Part shown: one piece after another, positions 1-7,984 of the stretch | How positions within the stretch are numbered: position 1 is the first letter of the stretch | How the letters are laid out: each line of letters opens with the position of its first letter | Source: an uncultured Parafilimonas sp. | Lineage (GTDB): Bacteria; Bacteroidota; Bacteroidia; Chitinophagales; Chitinophagaceae | Length of the DNA stretch: 34,695 nucleotides | Assembly: GCA_937892395.1 (NCBI GenBank) | Contig: CALAGJ010000045.1 | Location: 1 to 34,695 of the forward strand | Direction: 5' to 3' | Made by a program: the position numbers and the translations under genes | Notes under the pieces: generated by a model | What the model was told of the DNA's origin: nothing | Database searches by the model: none | Seen by the model: only the letters and a program-made list of their open reading frames with translations

Positions 1-34
1 GTGACTGGAGTTCAGACGTGTGCTCTTCCGATCT
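1..34 (+). other. Illumina TruSeq adapter left on the contig end
   Basis: The first 34 bases match the reverse complement of the TruSeq index adapter, beginning GTGACTGGAGTTCAGACG and ending GCTCTTCCGATCT. This is library sequence, not genome. It happens to be open in the metK frame, so it would add about 11 false residues (MTGVQTCALPI) and a false GTG start to that protein. Genomic sequence starts at about base 35. Confidence 0.97.
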
Positions 35-945
35 GTGCAGGTGATCAGGGCATGATGTTTGGCTATGCCACCAATGAAACTGAACATTACATGCCATTGG
101 CATTGGATTTGGCCCATAATCTTTTGATTGAATTGGCGGTAATACGCAGGGAGAAAAATTCAAAAATGCCTTACCTACGGCCCGATGCAAAAAGCCAAGT
201 AACACTTGAATATGATGATAATAATAAACCTGTTCGCATAGATGCCATTGTCATCAGCACACAGCACGATGACTTTGATACAGAGCCAAAAATGCTTGCA
301 AAAATTAAGGCAGATATCATAGAAACGCTTATACCACGAATGAAGCGTAAGTATAAAAAATATGCGCATTTATTCAATGATAAAATCAAATACCATATAA
401 ACCCTACGGGTAAATTTGTAATTGGTGGCCCACATGGCGATACAGGTCTTACTGGAAGAAAAATAATTGTAGATACATATGGTGGTAAAGGTGCACACGG
501 TGGTGGTGCATTTAGTGGTAAAGACCCCAGCAAAGTAGATCGTAGTGCCGCTTATGCTACCAGGCATATTGCAAAAAACTTAGTGGCAGCAGGCGTGTGT
601 GATGAAGTATTGGTGCAGGTATCTTATGCCATTGGTGTGGCACAACCAACCAGCATTTATGTAAATACCTATGGCACCGCCAATATTGAAATGACAGATG
701 GAGAAATTGCCAAACATGTAGCAGCCATTTTTGATATGCGTCCCTATTTTATAGAGAAGCGTTTAAAACTGCGCAATCCAATATATAGTGAAACAGCTGC
801 CTATGGACACATGGGCCGCAATCCTGAAATGGTTACAAAAACCTTTCGGAGCCCAGAAGGCAAATCGGTTACAAAAAATGTGGAATTATTCACTTGGGAA
901 AAATTGGACTATGTAGCCAAAGTGAAAAAAGTATTTGGTTTATAG
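35..945 (+). CDS. metK: S-adenosylmethionine synthetase, 3' part (N-terminus missing)
   Basis: Makes S-adenosylmethionine from methionine and ATP in the cytosol. The visible part begins at the conserved AGDQGMMFGYATNET block, which lies near residue 117 in E. coli MetK, so roughly the first 110-115 residues are missing. Other family signatures are GGPHGDTGLTGRKIIVDTYG and the Gly-rich GAHGGGAFSGKDPSKVDRSA loop that contacts the ATP phosphates. The stop at 943-945 is intact. The apparent start at base 1 lies in adapter and is not real. The next gene converges on it 103 bp away, and I see no clear terminator between them. Confidence 0.96.
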
Positions 946-1048
946 TTAATGGATTAATGCCGCTTTAAATGTTGTTGGATATTGCTCACATTTTTCATGC
1001 TGTTGTCCTATGACATGGCTATTCAGTTTGAGTTCACCTATTTTAGTA

Positions 1049-1621
1049 CTATCTTACTTTTTCGAATACGGTCGTCCAGGTACGCCCTCCGACGAATATA
1101 TTTGATTTTGCTTTGGTCTGAACAGAAATAGACTTACCATCCTTGCTCAAATTCCATACCTCAGTTACGTAAACAAATGATTTTCGCAGCACATCCACAT
1201 GGTAAGGAGTGGCTGTCATTAGGTGTACAACTGAATTAATCGTCATCGTTTTTCTATCTTCGGATAATTTTACTGTAAACTTTTTTCCTCTATCGACACC
1301 ATCATTTATATGGCATTCTTTTCCATCGAAGTCCAGTTTCTCTTGTCTTATTGCAAACTTTGCACCGGAAGATTCACTTGTTGTTTCTATGGTTAGAAAA
1401 TCTTTCTGTTCTTCTATTTTCATCGTTTTAGCAAGCATACGGTCCCCTTCCACATAGGAACAAACTATATTACCCCCCATGCTTATAGACGCTTTAGCTT
1501 TCCATTCACCAGAAAACTGAGCATCAGCTACACCCTTGTTTTGTGAGGTGTACACTGCAAAAAAAATTGCGCCCATTATCAGTATAATCAGGCCGGAAAA
1601 GATGTAAGTTTTATTTTTCAT
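1049..1621 (-). CDS. small membrane-anchored protein of unknown function
   Basis: 190 residues with an ATG start. Residues about 6-24 form one hydrophobic segment (YIFSGLIILIMGAIFFAVY) after a short basic N-terminus (MKNK). No lipobox cysteine follows, so it is probably a signal anchor or an uncleaved signal. The rest is polar, probably beta-rich and periplasmic, with only two cysteines (in NIVCSY and KECHIND). I do not recognise a family. It is transcribed divergently from the membrane-bound winged-helix regulator at 1724, with 102 bp between the starts. That layout often marks a regulator and its target, but this is inference. Confidence 0.75.
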   Translation of the reverse strand: MKNKTYIFSGLIILIMGAIFFAVYTSQNKGVADAQFSGEWKAKASISMGGNIVCSYVEGDRMLAKTMKIEEQKDFLTIETTSESSGAKFAIRQEKLDFDGKECHINDGVDRGKKFTVKLSEDRKTMTINSVVHLMTATPYHVDVLRKSFVYVTEVWNLSKDGKSISVQTKAKSNIFVGGRTWTTVFEKVR

Positions 1622-1642
1622 ATCCTATAAAAATTATTTCAA

Positions 1643-1674
1643 CAAAATTAACTTGCCATTTTTCTGCCATGAAA
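1643..1674 (-). promoter_or_regulatory. putative Bacteroidota promoter for the 190-aa membrane protein
   Basis: On the minus strand, TAATTTTG (complement of 1643-1650) fits the Bacteroidota -7 consensus TANNTTTG exactly. A TTTC (complement of 1671-1674) lies 20 bp upstream, one base off the -33 TTTG. The box ends 21 bp before the ATG at 1621. Confidence 0.5.
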
Positions 1675-1680
1675 TCCGAA

Positions 1681-1721
1681 TTGTAAATAAAAATGTAATC
1701 TTTGTAAATAAGTTGTAAATA
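1681..1721 (+). repeat. helically phased TTGTAAATA direct repeats, possible operator
   Basis: Three perfect copies of TTGTAAATA start at 1681, 1702 and 1713. A weaker copy (ATGTAATCT) starts at 1693. The perfect copies are 21 and 11 bp apart, about two turns and one turn of DNA. They sit directly before the ATG of the winged-helix regulator at 1724, in the divergent spacer. They are likely a binding site, perhaps for the regulator itself. The AT-rich sequence makes chance partial copies possible, but three exact 9-mers in 41 bp are notable. Confidence 0.45.
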
Positions 1722-1723
1722 GT

Positions 1724-2653
1724 ATGTCTGGTAGCCAAAAATCTTCCTTGGGCAAACATAAATACCAGTGGGGATTATTATTCCTGTTTATTGCTATGGT
1801 TTGTATGGTTTTTGGACTTTTGGATAATAACGACTTTGATTTGGCCAAGAGAGAAATTTTACTCCGACGTATTGGACACGAAATACTTCTTCAGTCAGGT
1901 GATAGCACTTCAAGAGTACTTCCTATAAAAAAGATGGCCGAAAATGAATACCAAATCAGTTTTGAGCATCCTTTTAGTTTTCAACCAGAATCTTTGGTAC
2001 GTACTACCCAGCAACTTTTGGCCACTGACCCATTTGCATCAGATTACATTGTGAATGTACACAATTGTAAAGATGCCAGTGTAGTTTATGGTTATGCCAT
2101 CTCAAAAAATAAGAAAGATGAAATAGTGACCTGTAAAGGGAGAACACAAACCAAAGCCTGCTACATGATTACCATCAAATTCAAACCAACTATAATAGGT
2201 AGTGCAAAGAATGGATATGTTCTCGGCAGTCTTGCATGTATAGCTTTTGTAGGTTTAATTTTTTTAAAATCTAAAAAAATGCATCCTGCTGAAATCGAGC
2301 ATCAGATAACTCAACTTGAGGGTCAGGCCTCAGGATTGAGAAGCCAGTCAAACAATATAATCACATTAGGTGCCATTACTTTTTATGCTGAGGACCGCCA
2401 GCTTGTAGTAAACGGAAGAACAACCGTCGACTTAACTACCACCGAGGCCCGTGTATTGCTCATTTTTTCATTGTGTCCTAACCAGACTATTGAGCGTAGC
2501 CGACTACAAAAAGAGATTTGGGAAGATCAAGGTGTGATAGTAGGCCGCAGTCTCGATATGTTCATTTCAAAACTTAGAAAAAAATTGGAATTGGATCCGA
2601 ATCTTAAAATTGTTGTTATAAGGGGCAAAGGATATAAGCTTCAATGCCCTTAA
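1724..2653 (+). CDS. membrane-bound transcription regulator with C-terminal OmpR-type winged helix
   Basis: 309 residues. A transmembrane segment at about 15-33 is followed by a predicted periplasmic domain (about 34-163) with three cysteines (115, 137, 146). A second membrane segment spans about 164-182, then a linker. A Trans_reg_C winged-helix DNA-binding domain fills about 213-307; it has the TTTEARVLLIFSL helix, the RSLDMFISKLRKKL recognition helix and the VIRGKGYKL wing. This is a one-component design like ToxR/CadC, but with the DNA-binding domain at the C-terminus. It probably senses an envelope signal and acts from the membrane. Divergent from the 190-aa membrane protein, its most likely target. 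The signal is unknown. Confidence 0.85.
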   Translation: MSGSQKSSLGKHKYQWGLLFLFIAMVCMVFGLLDNNDFDLAKREILLRRIGHEILLQSGDSTSRVLPIKKMAENEYQISFEHPFSFQPESLVRTTQQLLATDPFASDYIVNVHNCKDASVVYGYAISKNKKDEIVTCKGRTQTKACYMITIKFKPTIIGSAKNGYVLGSLACIAFVGLIFLKSKKMHPAEIEHQITQLEGQASGLRSQSNNIITLGAITFYAEDRQLVVNGRTTVDLTTTEARVLLIFSLCPNQTIERSRLQKEIWEDQGVIVGRSLDMFISKLRKKLELDPNLKIVVIRGKGYKLQCP

Positions 2654-2730
2654 AAAAAATTGCTTGGCATGTATAGCTGCAATCAATTTTCAGCACAAGT
2701 TTTACAAGTGGCTACTCCAGAAAACCTGAA

Positions 2731-2779
2731 CGATTATATAGATCAATATTTGAAACGGTTATATAGATCAATATTTGAA
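2731..2779. repeat. 25-bp tandem duplication
   Basis: The 21-mer core TTATATAGATCAATATTTGA (plus A) occurs at 2734-2754 and again at 2759-2779, a period of 25 bp. The bases before each core are CGA and CGG. The period is not a multiple of three, so the copies are read in different frames. That argues against a coding role and suggests recent replication slippage. Confidence 0.85.
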
Positions 2780-3084
2780 GTTATTTTTCACTTAAGAGAT
2801 AGTCAACTATTTGAATTGTTCTTGAAAGCTTATGTCAGAAAATTGTGCTCCAATAAAAAGTTGCCGCCAAAGCATAGATTGTCATTATTATACATAACTC
2901 CCAAAAATAGATTCTGAAAAATCGAGTAGGTAGCATTGTTCTTTCTGTATTATTGTTAGTACAATTCATTTTACCTTTCAATATGCTCTCTACTTTTTAA
3001 AACATCCAACGGGCTCACTCTATTTCTATTGTTTTACTTAGAGGCAAATACCTATCGAATGAAATATCAGGTTTTTACCAATAC

Positions 3085-3170
3085 ACCTACCAAAACCGTA
3101 GGCTAACCTACCAAAAATTGTAGGCCGACCTGCCAAATATGAAGGTTGACCTACTAAAAATGCAAGTCGG
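3085..3170. repeat. four-unit 21-22 bp iteron array
   Basis: Four imperfect units, each starting ACCTRCYAAA, begin at 3085, 3106, 3128 and 3149 (spacing 21, 22, 21). A partial fifth (CCTACATAAATTGTA) follows at 3171. Units 1 and 2 contain a small inverted repeat, CCTAC-N7/8-GTAGG. The spacing of about two helical turns puts every unit on the same face of the DNA, as expected for protein-binding iterons. There is no coding frame through the array. Confidence 0.75.
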
Positions 3171-3418
3171 CCTACATAAATTGTAAATGAACCGACAAAT
3201 TAGCTGATAATTTTGATTTTTCTTAATCCAGATTTTGCTTTGGAGGCAATTTTAAGTAGCTTCCCATTTCTTCAGCCAATATTAACCTCATACACATAGT
3301 AATATTGTTTTTCAGCTATTCAATACAATGTCAACTGCACAAACTGGGTTTATGTGAACCGAAAGCTGTGTATATAAAATATCAATACGCTTGGTAATTC
3401 TTATTTTTTAGTGAGATA

Positions 3419-3467
3419 CATAAGAACTGTTCACTTTTGTGGAGAAAGTGAACAGCTTATGTTTTTT
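3419..3467 (+). terminator. strong hairpin followed by a T-run
   Basis: Left arm CATAAG (3419-3424) plus CTGTTCACTTT (3427-3437), loop TGTGGAG, right arm AAAGTGAACAG (3445-3455) plus CTTATG (3456-3461). This is 17 perfect base pairs with a two-base bulge, followed by six T (3462-3467). The T-run points to termination on the plus strand. It lies 37 bp past the cphA stop on the minus strand, where no T-run follows the stem. The plus-strand transcript it would end is unclear, since the nearest plus-strand gene stops at 2653. Confidence 0.65.
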
Positions 3468-3504
3468 GATGAAAATAATTGCAAAGTCTACACATCCACC
3501 GGGA

Positions 3505-6126
3505 TTAATTTCCGGCAGATTCTCTATCTTTTAATTCCTTAATTTTATCTAAAGCTCCGGCTACTACATCGCACATTATGGTATAAAGCGCACCGGGTTT
3601 ATGATTGGCATACACATACTCTAAAGCAAGATTTTCATTTGCTATTTTGGTAATGGATATTTCTTTATTGACACTGCGTACACCTTCTTCCAGCAGGTTC
3701 ATGATTTCGTCAGCAGAGCGACCCCGAAGGTTCTTATCGCAGCGCATGATTATTTCATCAAAATACCTGCCTGATATGGCACCTAATTCTCTGATGTCAT
3801 CATCTCTCCTATCACCGGTGCCGCTGATGATACCCACTTTTGTGGGATAATCTGTTTTGCTTACAAAATCGCATAGTAACTCTAATCCATGTGGATTGTG
3901 CGCAAAGTCTGCCAGTATGGTAAAGTTTTTAAAATGGAAGAAATTCATACGGCCGGGGGTTGTAACGCTACCGGGTACAAATGTTTGCAATGCCATGCGT
4001 ATATCATCAATGGAAATATCTCTGAACAGATAGGAGGCCATAACGGCTGATAATACATTGGCAATATTGTGCAATGCTTTGCCTTCAAAGGTGATGGGAA
4101 TTTCTGTGGCCTTCATTACCCTAATCTTCCAAGAGCCTTTTAGAATGGTGATGAATCCATTCTCGAAAATACAACTCAAACCATTGGCCGCACTATGTTC
4201 TTTTATGCGTGGATTATTTTCTTGCATACTTACCAATGCGATATTACATTCCAGGTTTTTTCGCATATCATATACTAAGTCATCATCTGCATTGAGTACG
4301 GTATAGCCATGCTTGAAAACTGTTTCAGGCAGCACTCCTTTTACCTTGGCCATTTGCTCTAAGTTGTTGATACCACCCAGACCTATATGATCAGAAGCCA
4401 CATTGGTTACTACTGCTACATCACAGTTTTGAAATGCCAAACCGGATTTTAAAATGCCTCCTCTGGCACACTCAAGTACTGCAAAATCTACAGTGGGATC
4501 TTTTAATACAAAAGTGGATGATACAGGCCCGGTACAATCTCCTTTCATCATCAGCTGGTTTTGTATATAAACACCATCGCTGGTAGTGTATCCCACTTTC
4601 TTTCCTGCACTTTTTGCTATATGTGCTGTAAGCCTTGTGGTGGTTGTTTTTCCATTGGTACCGGTAATGCCAATAATTGGTATTCTGCCTTGAATATTTT
4701 TAGGGAAAAGCATATCTATAACCGGCTCGGCCACATTTCTTGGCAAACCATCTGCAGGCTCTAAGTGCATTCTAAAACCGGGTGCTGCATTTACTTCCAA
4801 TATGGCACCGCCATTTTCTGATACAGGTGTACGGAGGTCTTTTGCCATGATATCTATACCGCAAATGTCTAATCCTATAATGCGTGCAATTCGCTCACAC
4901 ATAAAAATATTTTCGGGATGCACTTCATCTGTTACATCCGTGCTTGTGCCACCAGTTGATAAATTGGCCGTAGGCTTTAATAAAACCCTTTCCCCGGCGG
5001 GAGGAATAGTTTCTAAAGTATAGCCAACTTCGTCCAACATTTTTTGAGAAAACTGATCTAAAGTAATTTGTGTAAGCACTTTTTCATGACCATAACCTCG
5101 ACGTGGATCTTTATTGGTTTCATCTACCAACCATTGAATATTGTGCACCCCATCCCCCACCACACTTGCAGGTGTGCGTAGTGCTGCGCAAATAAATTTT
5201 GAATTGATGACCAAAATCCTAAAGTCAAAACCTGTAATGAAGCGCTCTACTATAACGCTGCGGCTATATATTTTTGCTGCTGCTAATGCTTTAGTGGCTT
5301 GCTCCCAATCATTAATATTTGTTGTATTCCCTTTGCCATGGTTTCCATCTATGGGTTTTATAACTAAGGGATAGCCATACTTTTTTACTGCATCTTCCAG
5401 ACCGGCTTCAGTGCGGATGACCATACCTCTTGGTACAGGTATTTCTGCTGCTTCTAAAAGTAGTTTCGTTTCCTCTTTATCGCATGCTATTTCTACTGCT
5501 ATATTGCTGGTTGTACTTGCTATGGTGGCTCTAATTCTTTTTTGATTTACACCATAACCTAATTGTACTAAACTTTGTCTATTTAACCTTATGAATGGAA
5601 TATTTCTTTTGGCAGCTTCTTCCACAATACATCCTGTGCTGGGTCCTAAGCGGGTATCTTCTCTTATTTCCCGCATGTTTTGTATATCATCTGCCAAATC
5701 ATATTCTTTGCCTTCCACTATTGCTTCTACAATACGCACTGCAGCCTTTGCGGCATATACGCCGGCATCCTCCTCCATATAACTAAATACTACATTGTAT
5801 TCACCTTCCTTTCCTGTGCCACGTGTACGTCCAAAACCCACATCCATACCAGCAAGGGTTTGAATTTCCAAGGCTACATGTTCTATTACATGACCCATCC
5901 AAGTGCCTTCTTCAACCCTGCTAAAAAATCCACCTGGTTTTCCTTCACTACACTGGTGCTCATATAATGAAGGCAATAGTGTTTGTAACCTATCTAAAAA
6001 ACCCTCAATAGTATTGGATGGCCTTTGTTCCATTTCCTCAAGATTGAGCCTCATTTGAATGAGTTTATGTCTTCTTATACTCCAGTAATTGGGGCCTTTC
6101 AGCACTTTGATTTCTTCAATCTTCAT
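3505..6126 (-). CDS. cphA: cyanophycin synthetase
   Basis: Polymerises aspartate and arginine into multi-L-arginyl-poly-L-aspartate, a nitrogen and carbon store, using ATP. 873 residues, the usual size. An N-terminal domain (about 1-160, with GTWMGHVIEHVALEIQTLAG) is followed by an ATP-grasp domain (about 215-475, with YPLVIKPIDGNHGKG and ILEVNAAPGFRMH). A Mur-ligase-like domain follows, with P-loop GTNGKTTTT at 489-497 and ADFAHNPHG further on. The start ATG (MKIEEIKVLKGPNYWS) fits the family. No cyanophycinase or isoaspartyl dipeptidase lies nearby, so the polymer would have to be broken down by genes elsewhere. It appears to be a single transcription unit, with 175 bp to the next upstream gene. 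Confidence 0.96.
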   Translation of the reverse strand: MKIEEIKVLKGPNYWSIRRHKLIQMRLNLEEMEQRPSNTIEGFLDRLQTLLPSLYEHQCSEGKPGGFFSRVEEGTWMGHVIEHVALEIQTLAGMDVGFGRTRGTGKEGEYNVVFSYMEEDAGVYAAKAAVRIVEAIVEGKEYDLADDIQNMREIREDTRLGPSTGCIVEEAAKRNIPFIRLNRQSLVQLGYGVNQKRIRATIASTTSNIAVEIACDKEETKLLLEAAEIPVPRGMVIRTEAGLEDAVKKYGYPLVIKPIDGNHGKGNTTNINDWEQATKALAAAKIYSRSVIVERFITGFDFRILVINSKFICAALRTPASVVGDGVHNIQWLVDETNKDPRRGYGHEKVLTQITLDQFSQKMLDEVGYTLETIPPAGERVLLKPTANLSTGGTSTDVTDEVHPENIFMCERIARIIGLDICGIDIMAKDLRTPVSENGGAILEVNAAPGFRMHLEPADGLPRNVAEPVIDMLFPKNIQGRIPIIGITGTNGKTTTTRLTAHIAKSAGKKVGYTTSDGVYIQNQLMMKGDCTGPVSSTFVLKDPTVDFAVLECARGGILKSGLAFQNCDVAVVTNVASDHIGLGGINNLEQMAKVKGVLPETVFKHGYTVLNADDDLVYDMRKNLECNIALVSMQENNPRIKEHSAANGLSCIFENGFITILKGSWKIRVMKATEIPITFEGKALHNIANVLSAVMASYLFRDISIDDIRMALQTFVPGSVTTPGRMNFFHFKNFTILADFAHNPHGLELLCDFVSKTDYPTKVGIISGTGDRRDDDIRELGAISGRYFDEIIMRCDKNLRGRSADEIMNLLEEGVRSVNKEISITKIANENLALEYVYANHKPGALYTIMCDVVAGALDKIKELKDRESAGN

Positions 6127-6301
6127 AAGCGAACCAAAATTGTTTATTAAAAAATATGTTGAGGGTTGTAAATTAGGGGAAATGTTTTTTGCGGTAGAAA
6201 TTATTTGGGAATTGTATCCGAATGACCCTATATTAGTTTGAAAATACTATCTGATTCAATGGAGAATTTCAACATTTTTGAAATTTAAAACATACTTCGA
6301 G

Positions 6302-6790
6302 TCAGGTTAATGTCAACATATAAAATTTGCTATCCACGGACATAACCGGAAATGCAACTGGTAACTCATTTTTGGGTATTTCGATGAAATTATTTTTTTC
6401 ATAAAATCTTTGTGCAGCAAGAAATTTTTGTGTTGTTCCCAAATAAATGGCATCAGTAGAATTTGTTTTTGCATGGGCAATAGCTGTATCCAAAAGGAAT
6501 TGGCCTGTCTTGAAAATTTTTCCTCGAAAATCTTTCTGCACAAACATTTTTCTTAAAGCAGATTGATTGTTTCCAATATCAAGAAGAGAAATGGTACCCA
6601 CTACGTTATCATTATATTTTGCTATCCAAAAGTCTCCACCCCCATGTTGATAAAATTTTCTAATATTATACAAATCTGGCTGCATGGATAGGTCTATATG
6701 TATGTCAAATTCTTCAATTTGAATAGCAGCTATTAATGCAAGCACTTCTGCCTCATATTTTTCAGTATATGATTCTATTGAAATCTGCAT
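6302..6790 (-). CDS. GNAT-family N-acetyltransferase
   Basis: 162 residues. The acetyl-CoA pyrophosphate loop is visible as VQKDFRGKIFKTG (about 84-96, R89-G90), and the C-terminal block FLAAQRFYEKNNFIEI (123-138) is typical of GNAT proteins. It would move an acetyl group from acetyl-CoA to an amine. The substrate cannot be told, and ribosomal protein, amino acid or small-molecule targets are all possible. It starts 22 bp after the trpS stop, so it is probably co-transcribed with trpS. I see no functional reason for that pairing. Confidence 0.88.
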   Translation of the reverse strand: MQISIESYTEKYEAEVLALIAAIQIEEFDIHIDLSMQPDLYNIRKFYQHGGGDFWIAKYNDNVVGTISLLDIGNNQSALRKMFVQKDFRGKIFKTGQFLLDTAIAHAKTNSTDAIYLGTTQKFLAAQRFYEKNNFIEIPKNELPVAFPVMSVDSKFYMLTLT

Positions 6791-6812
6791 GCACGAATAT
6801 TTATGGTGTTGC

Positions 6813-7805
6813 TCAATAATATTCCACTCCTACTGCTTTTCTTACTTGATGTAGTGTATCAGCTGCATTGATTCTGGCTTTTTCTGCACCAATGCTTAGT
6901 ATATTTTTAAGAAAATTTTTATCCGCTTTCAGTTCATCGGCTTTATTTCTTATAGGACTGATAAAATGTACCAAATCTTCGGCTAATTGTTTTTTCATAT
7001 CACCATATCTAATCACACAGTTTTCATAGTCAGATTCAAACTTTGCTACACCCGCAGCACTACCTGTAAGCTGCATCAGGTTAAACAAATTTTGGATATA
7101 ATCAGGTTTTGGCGTGCCTGGTGTTTGAGGGCCGCTATCTGTTTTGGCTTTCATTATTTTTTTGCGAATAGCATCATCCGTATCTGCCAAGTAAATTGTA
7201 GCCATTTGATTTTCACTCTTACTCATTTTACCATTGCCATCTAAGCTCAAAATTTTTATCAGTTCGCTACCATAATTAAAAGCATAAGGCAATGGAAATA
7301 CATCGCCATAACGATGGTTAAATCTTTCTGCAAAATTTCTTGCCATTTCTAAGTGTTGCTCTTGATCTTTACCCACAGGCACTTTTACAGCCTTATGAAT
7401 GAGAATATCGGCTGCTTGAAGTACAGGGTAAGTGAGTAATCCGGCATTGATATTATCGGGCTGGCTTCTGGCTTTATCTTTAAAGGTGGCTGTTTTTTCT
7501 AACTCTCCTTTATAAGCCATCGTATTGAGATAAAGGTATAATTCTGCTATTTCCGGTACCGCACTCTGTACATAAAGGGTACACTTATTGGCATCTAATC
7601 CTGAGGCAACCAACTCAGCAAAAAGTCTATGCACACTTTCCTGCATTTCATTTGTGTCCGGGTGAGTTGTAAGCCTATGCCAATCTACTACACAAAATAA
7701 ACATTCAAATTCGTGTTGCATCTGCACCCAATTGCGCATAGCGCCAAAATAATTTCCCAGATGTACAAATCCTGTTGGTCTTATACCACTCAATACTTTT
7801 TGCAT
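6813..7805 (-). CDS. trpS: tryptophanyl-tRNA synthetase
   Basis: Charges tRNA-Trp with tryptophan in the cytosol. 330 residues, normal for the bacterial enzyme. It is class I, with the HIGH-type motif PTGFVHLGN at 10-18 and the KMSKS motif at 193-197 (NGKMSKSENQ). The TrpRS signatures GLLTYPVLQAADIL and VPVGKDQEQHLEMARNFAERFN are present. The ATG at 7805 is supported by this alignment and lies 5 bp after a possible -7 box on the minus strand (TATCTTCG, complement of 7811-7818), which would give a very short leader. The GNAT gene follows closely. Confidence 0.97.
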   Translation of the reverse strand: MQKVLSGIRPTGFVHLGNYFGAMRNWVQMQHEFECLFCVVDWHRLTTHPDTNEMQESVHRLFAELVASGLDANKCTLYVQSAVPEIAELYLYLNTMAYKGELEKTATFKDKARSQPDNINAGLLTYPVLQAADILIHKAVKVPVGKDQEQHLEMARNFAERFNHRYGDVFPLPYAFNYGSELIKILSLDGNGKMSKSENQMATIYLADTDDAIRKKIMKAKTDSGPQTPGTPKPDYIQNLFNLMQLTGSAAGVAKFESDYENCVIRYGDMKKQLAEDLVHFISPIRNKADELKADKNFLKNILSIGAEKARINAADTLHQVRKAVGVEYY

Positions 7806-7853
7806 GGCGGCGAAGATAGGATTTGTATGTTTTCTGTTTGCTTCGTTTCACTC

Positions 7854-7893
7854 GCAATGATTGAACGTGCGTAATCATTGCCCGAAGGGCGAA
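7854..7893. repeat. REP-like palindromic element between trpS and the GH109 gene
   Basis: GCAATGATT (7854-7862) and AATCATTGC (7873-7881) form a perfect 9-bp inverted repeat with a 10-base loop. GCCC-GAA-GGGC (7880-7890) follows immediately as a second small palindrome. The same parts (AATGATTGAA next to GCCC-N3-GGGC) occur near 14391, 14503, 18585 and 18640. This supports a dispersed repeat family rather than a local hairpin. Confidence 0.6.
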
Positions 7894-7984
7894 ATAACAA
7901 TAACCAATGACAATGCATCACGGATTATTGTTATTGGCTGTTGAATATATATGACTGGAACAATTGATGTAACAAAGCCAACAA

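Larger units (their letters stand above)
2654..3504. other. about 850 bp without a convincing gene
   Basis: Between the regulator and cphA I find no reading frame I would call a gene. A frame at 2660-2917 starts at TTG (first ATG 2669), has no recognisable motif and runs through a 25-bp duplication that is not a multiple of three. A 24-codon frame on the minus strand (3223-3297) faintly recalls an excisionase helix but is too short. The region holds the duplication at 2731, the iteron array at 3085 and the hairpin at 3419. It may be decayed sequence, or it may encode an RNA. Confidence 0.6.

Noticed and set aside
171..567. Open frames opposite metK and similar long frames opposite other genes
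   Set aside because: They are antisense to strongly conserved coding sequence and have no family motif or plausible start context.
2660..2917. 85-codon plus-strand reading frame after the regulator
   Set aside because: It starts at TTG, has no family motif, and runs through a 25-bp duplication out of frame. It is more likely non-coding or decayed sequence.
3085..3170. Iteron array considered as a CRISPR array
   Set aside because: Units are contiguous with no unique spacers, are too short and too variable, and there are no cas genes.
3223..3297. 24-codon minus-strand frame with an excisionase-like stretch (AEEMGSYLKLPPKQ)
   Set aside because: Too short for a helix-turn-helix domain and not extendable. 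The similarity could be chance; at most it is a remnant.
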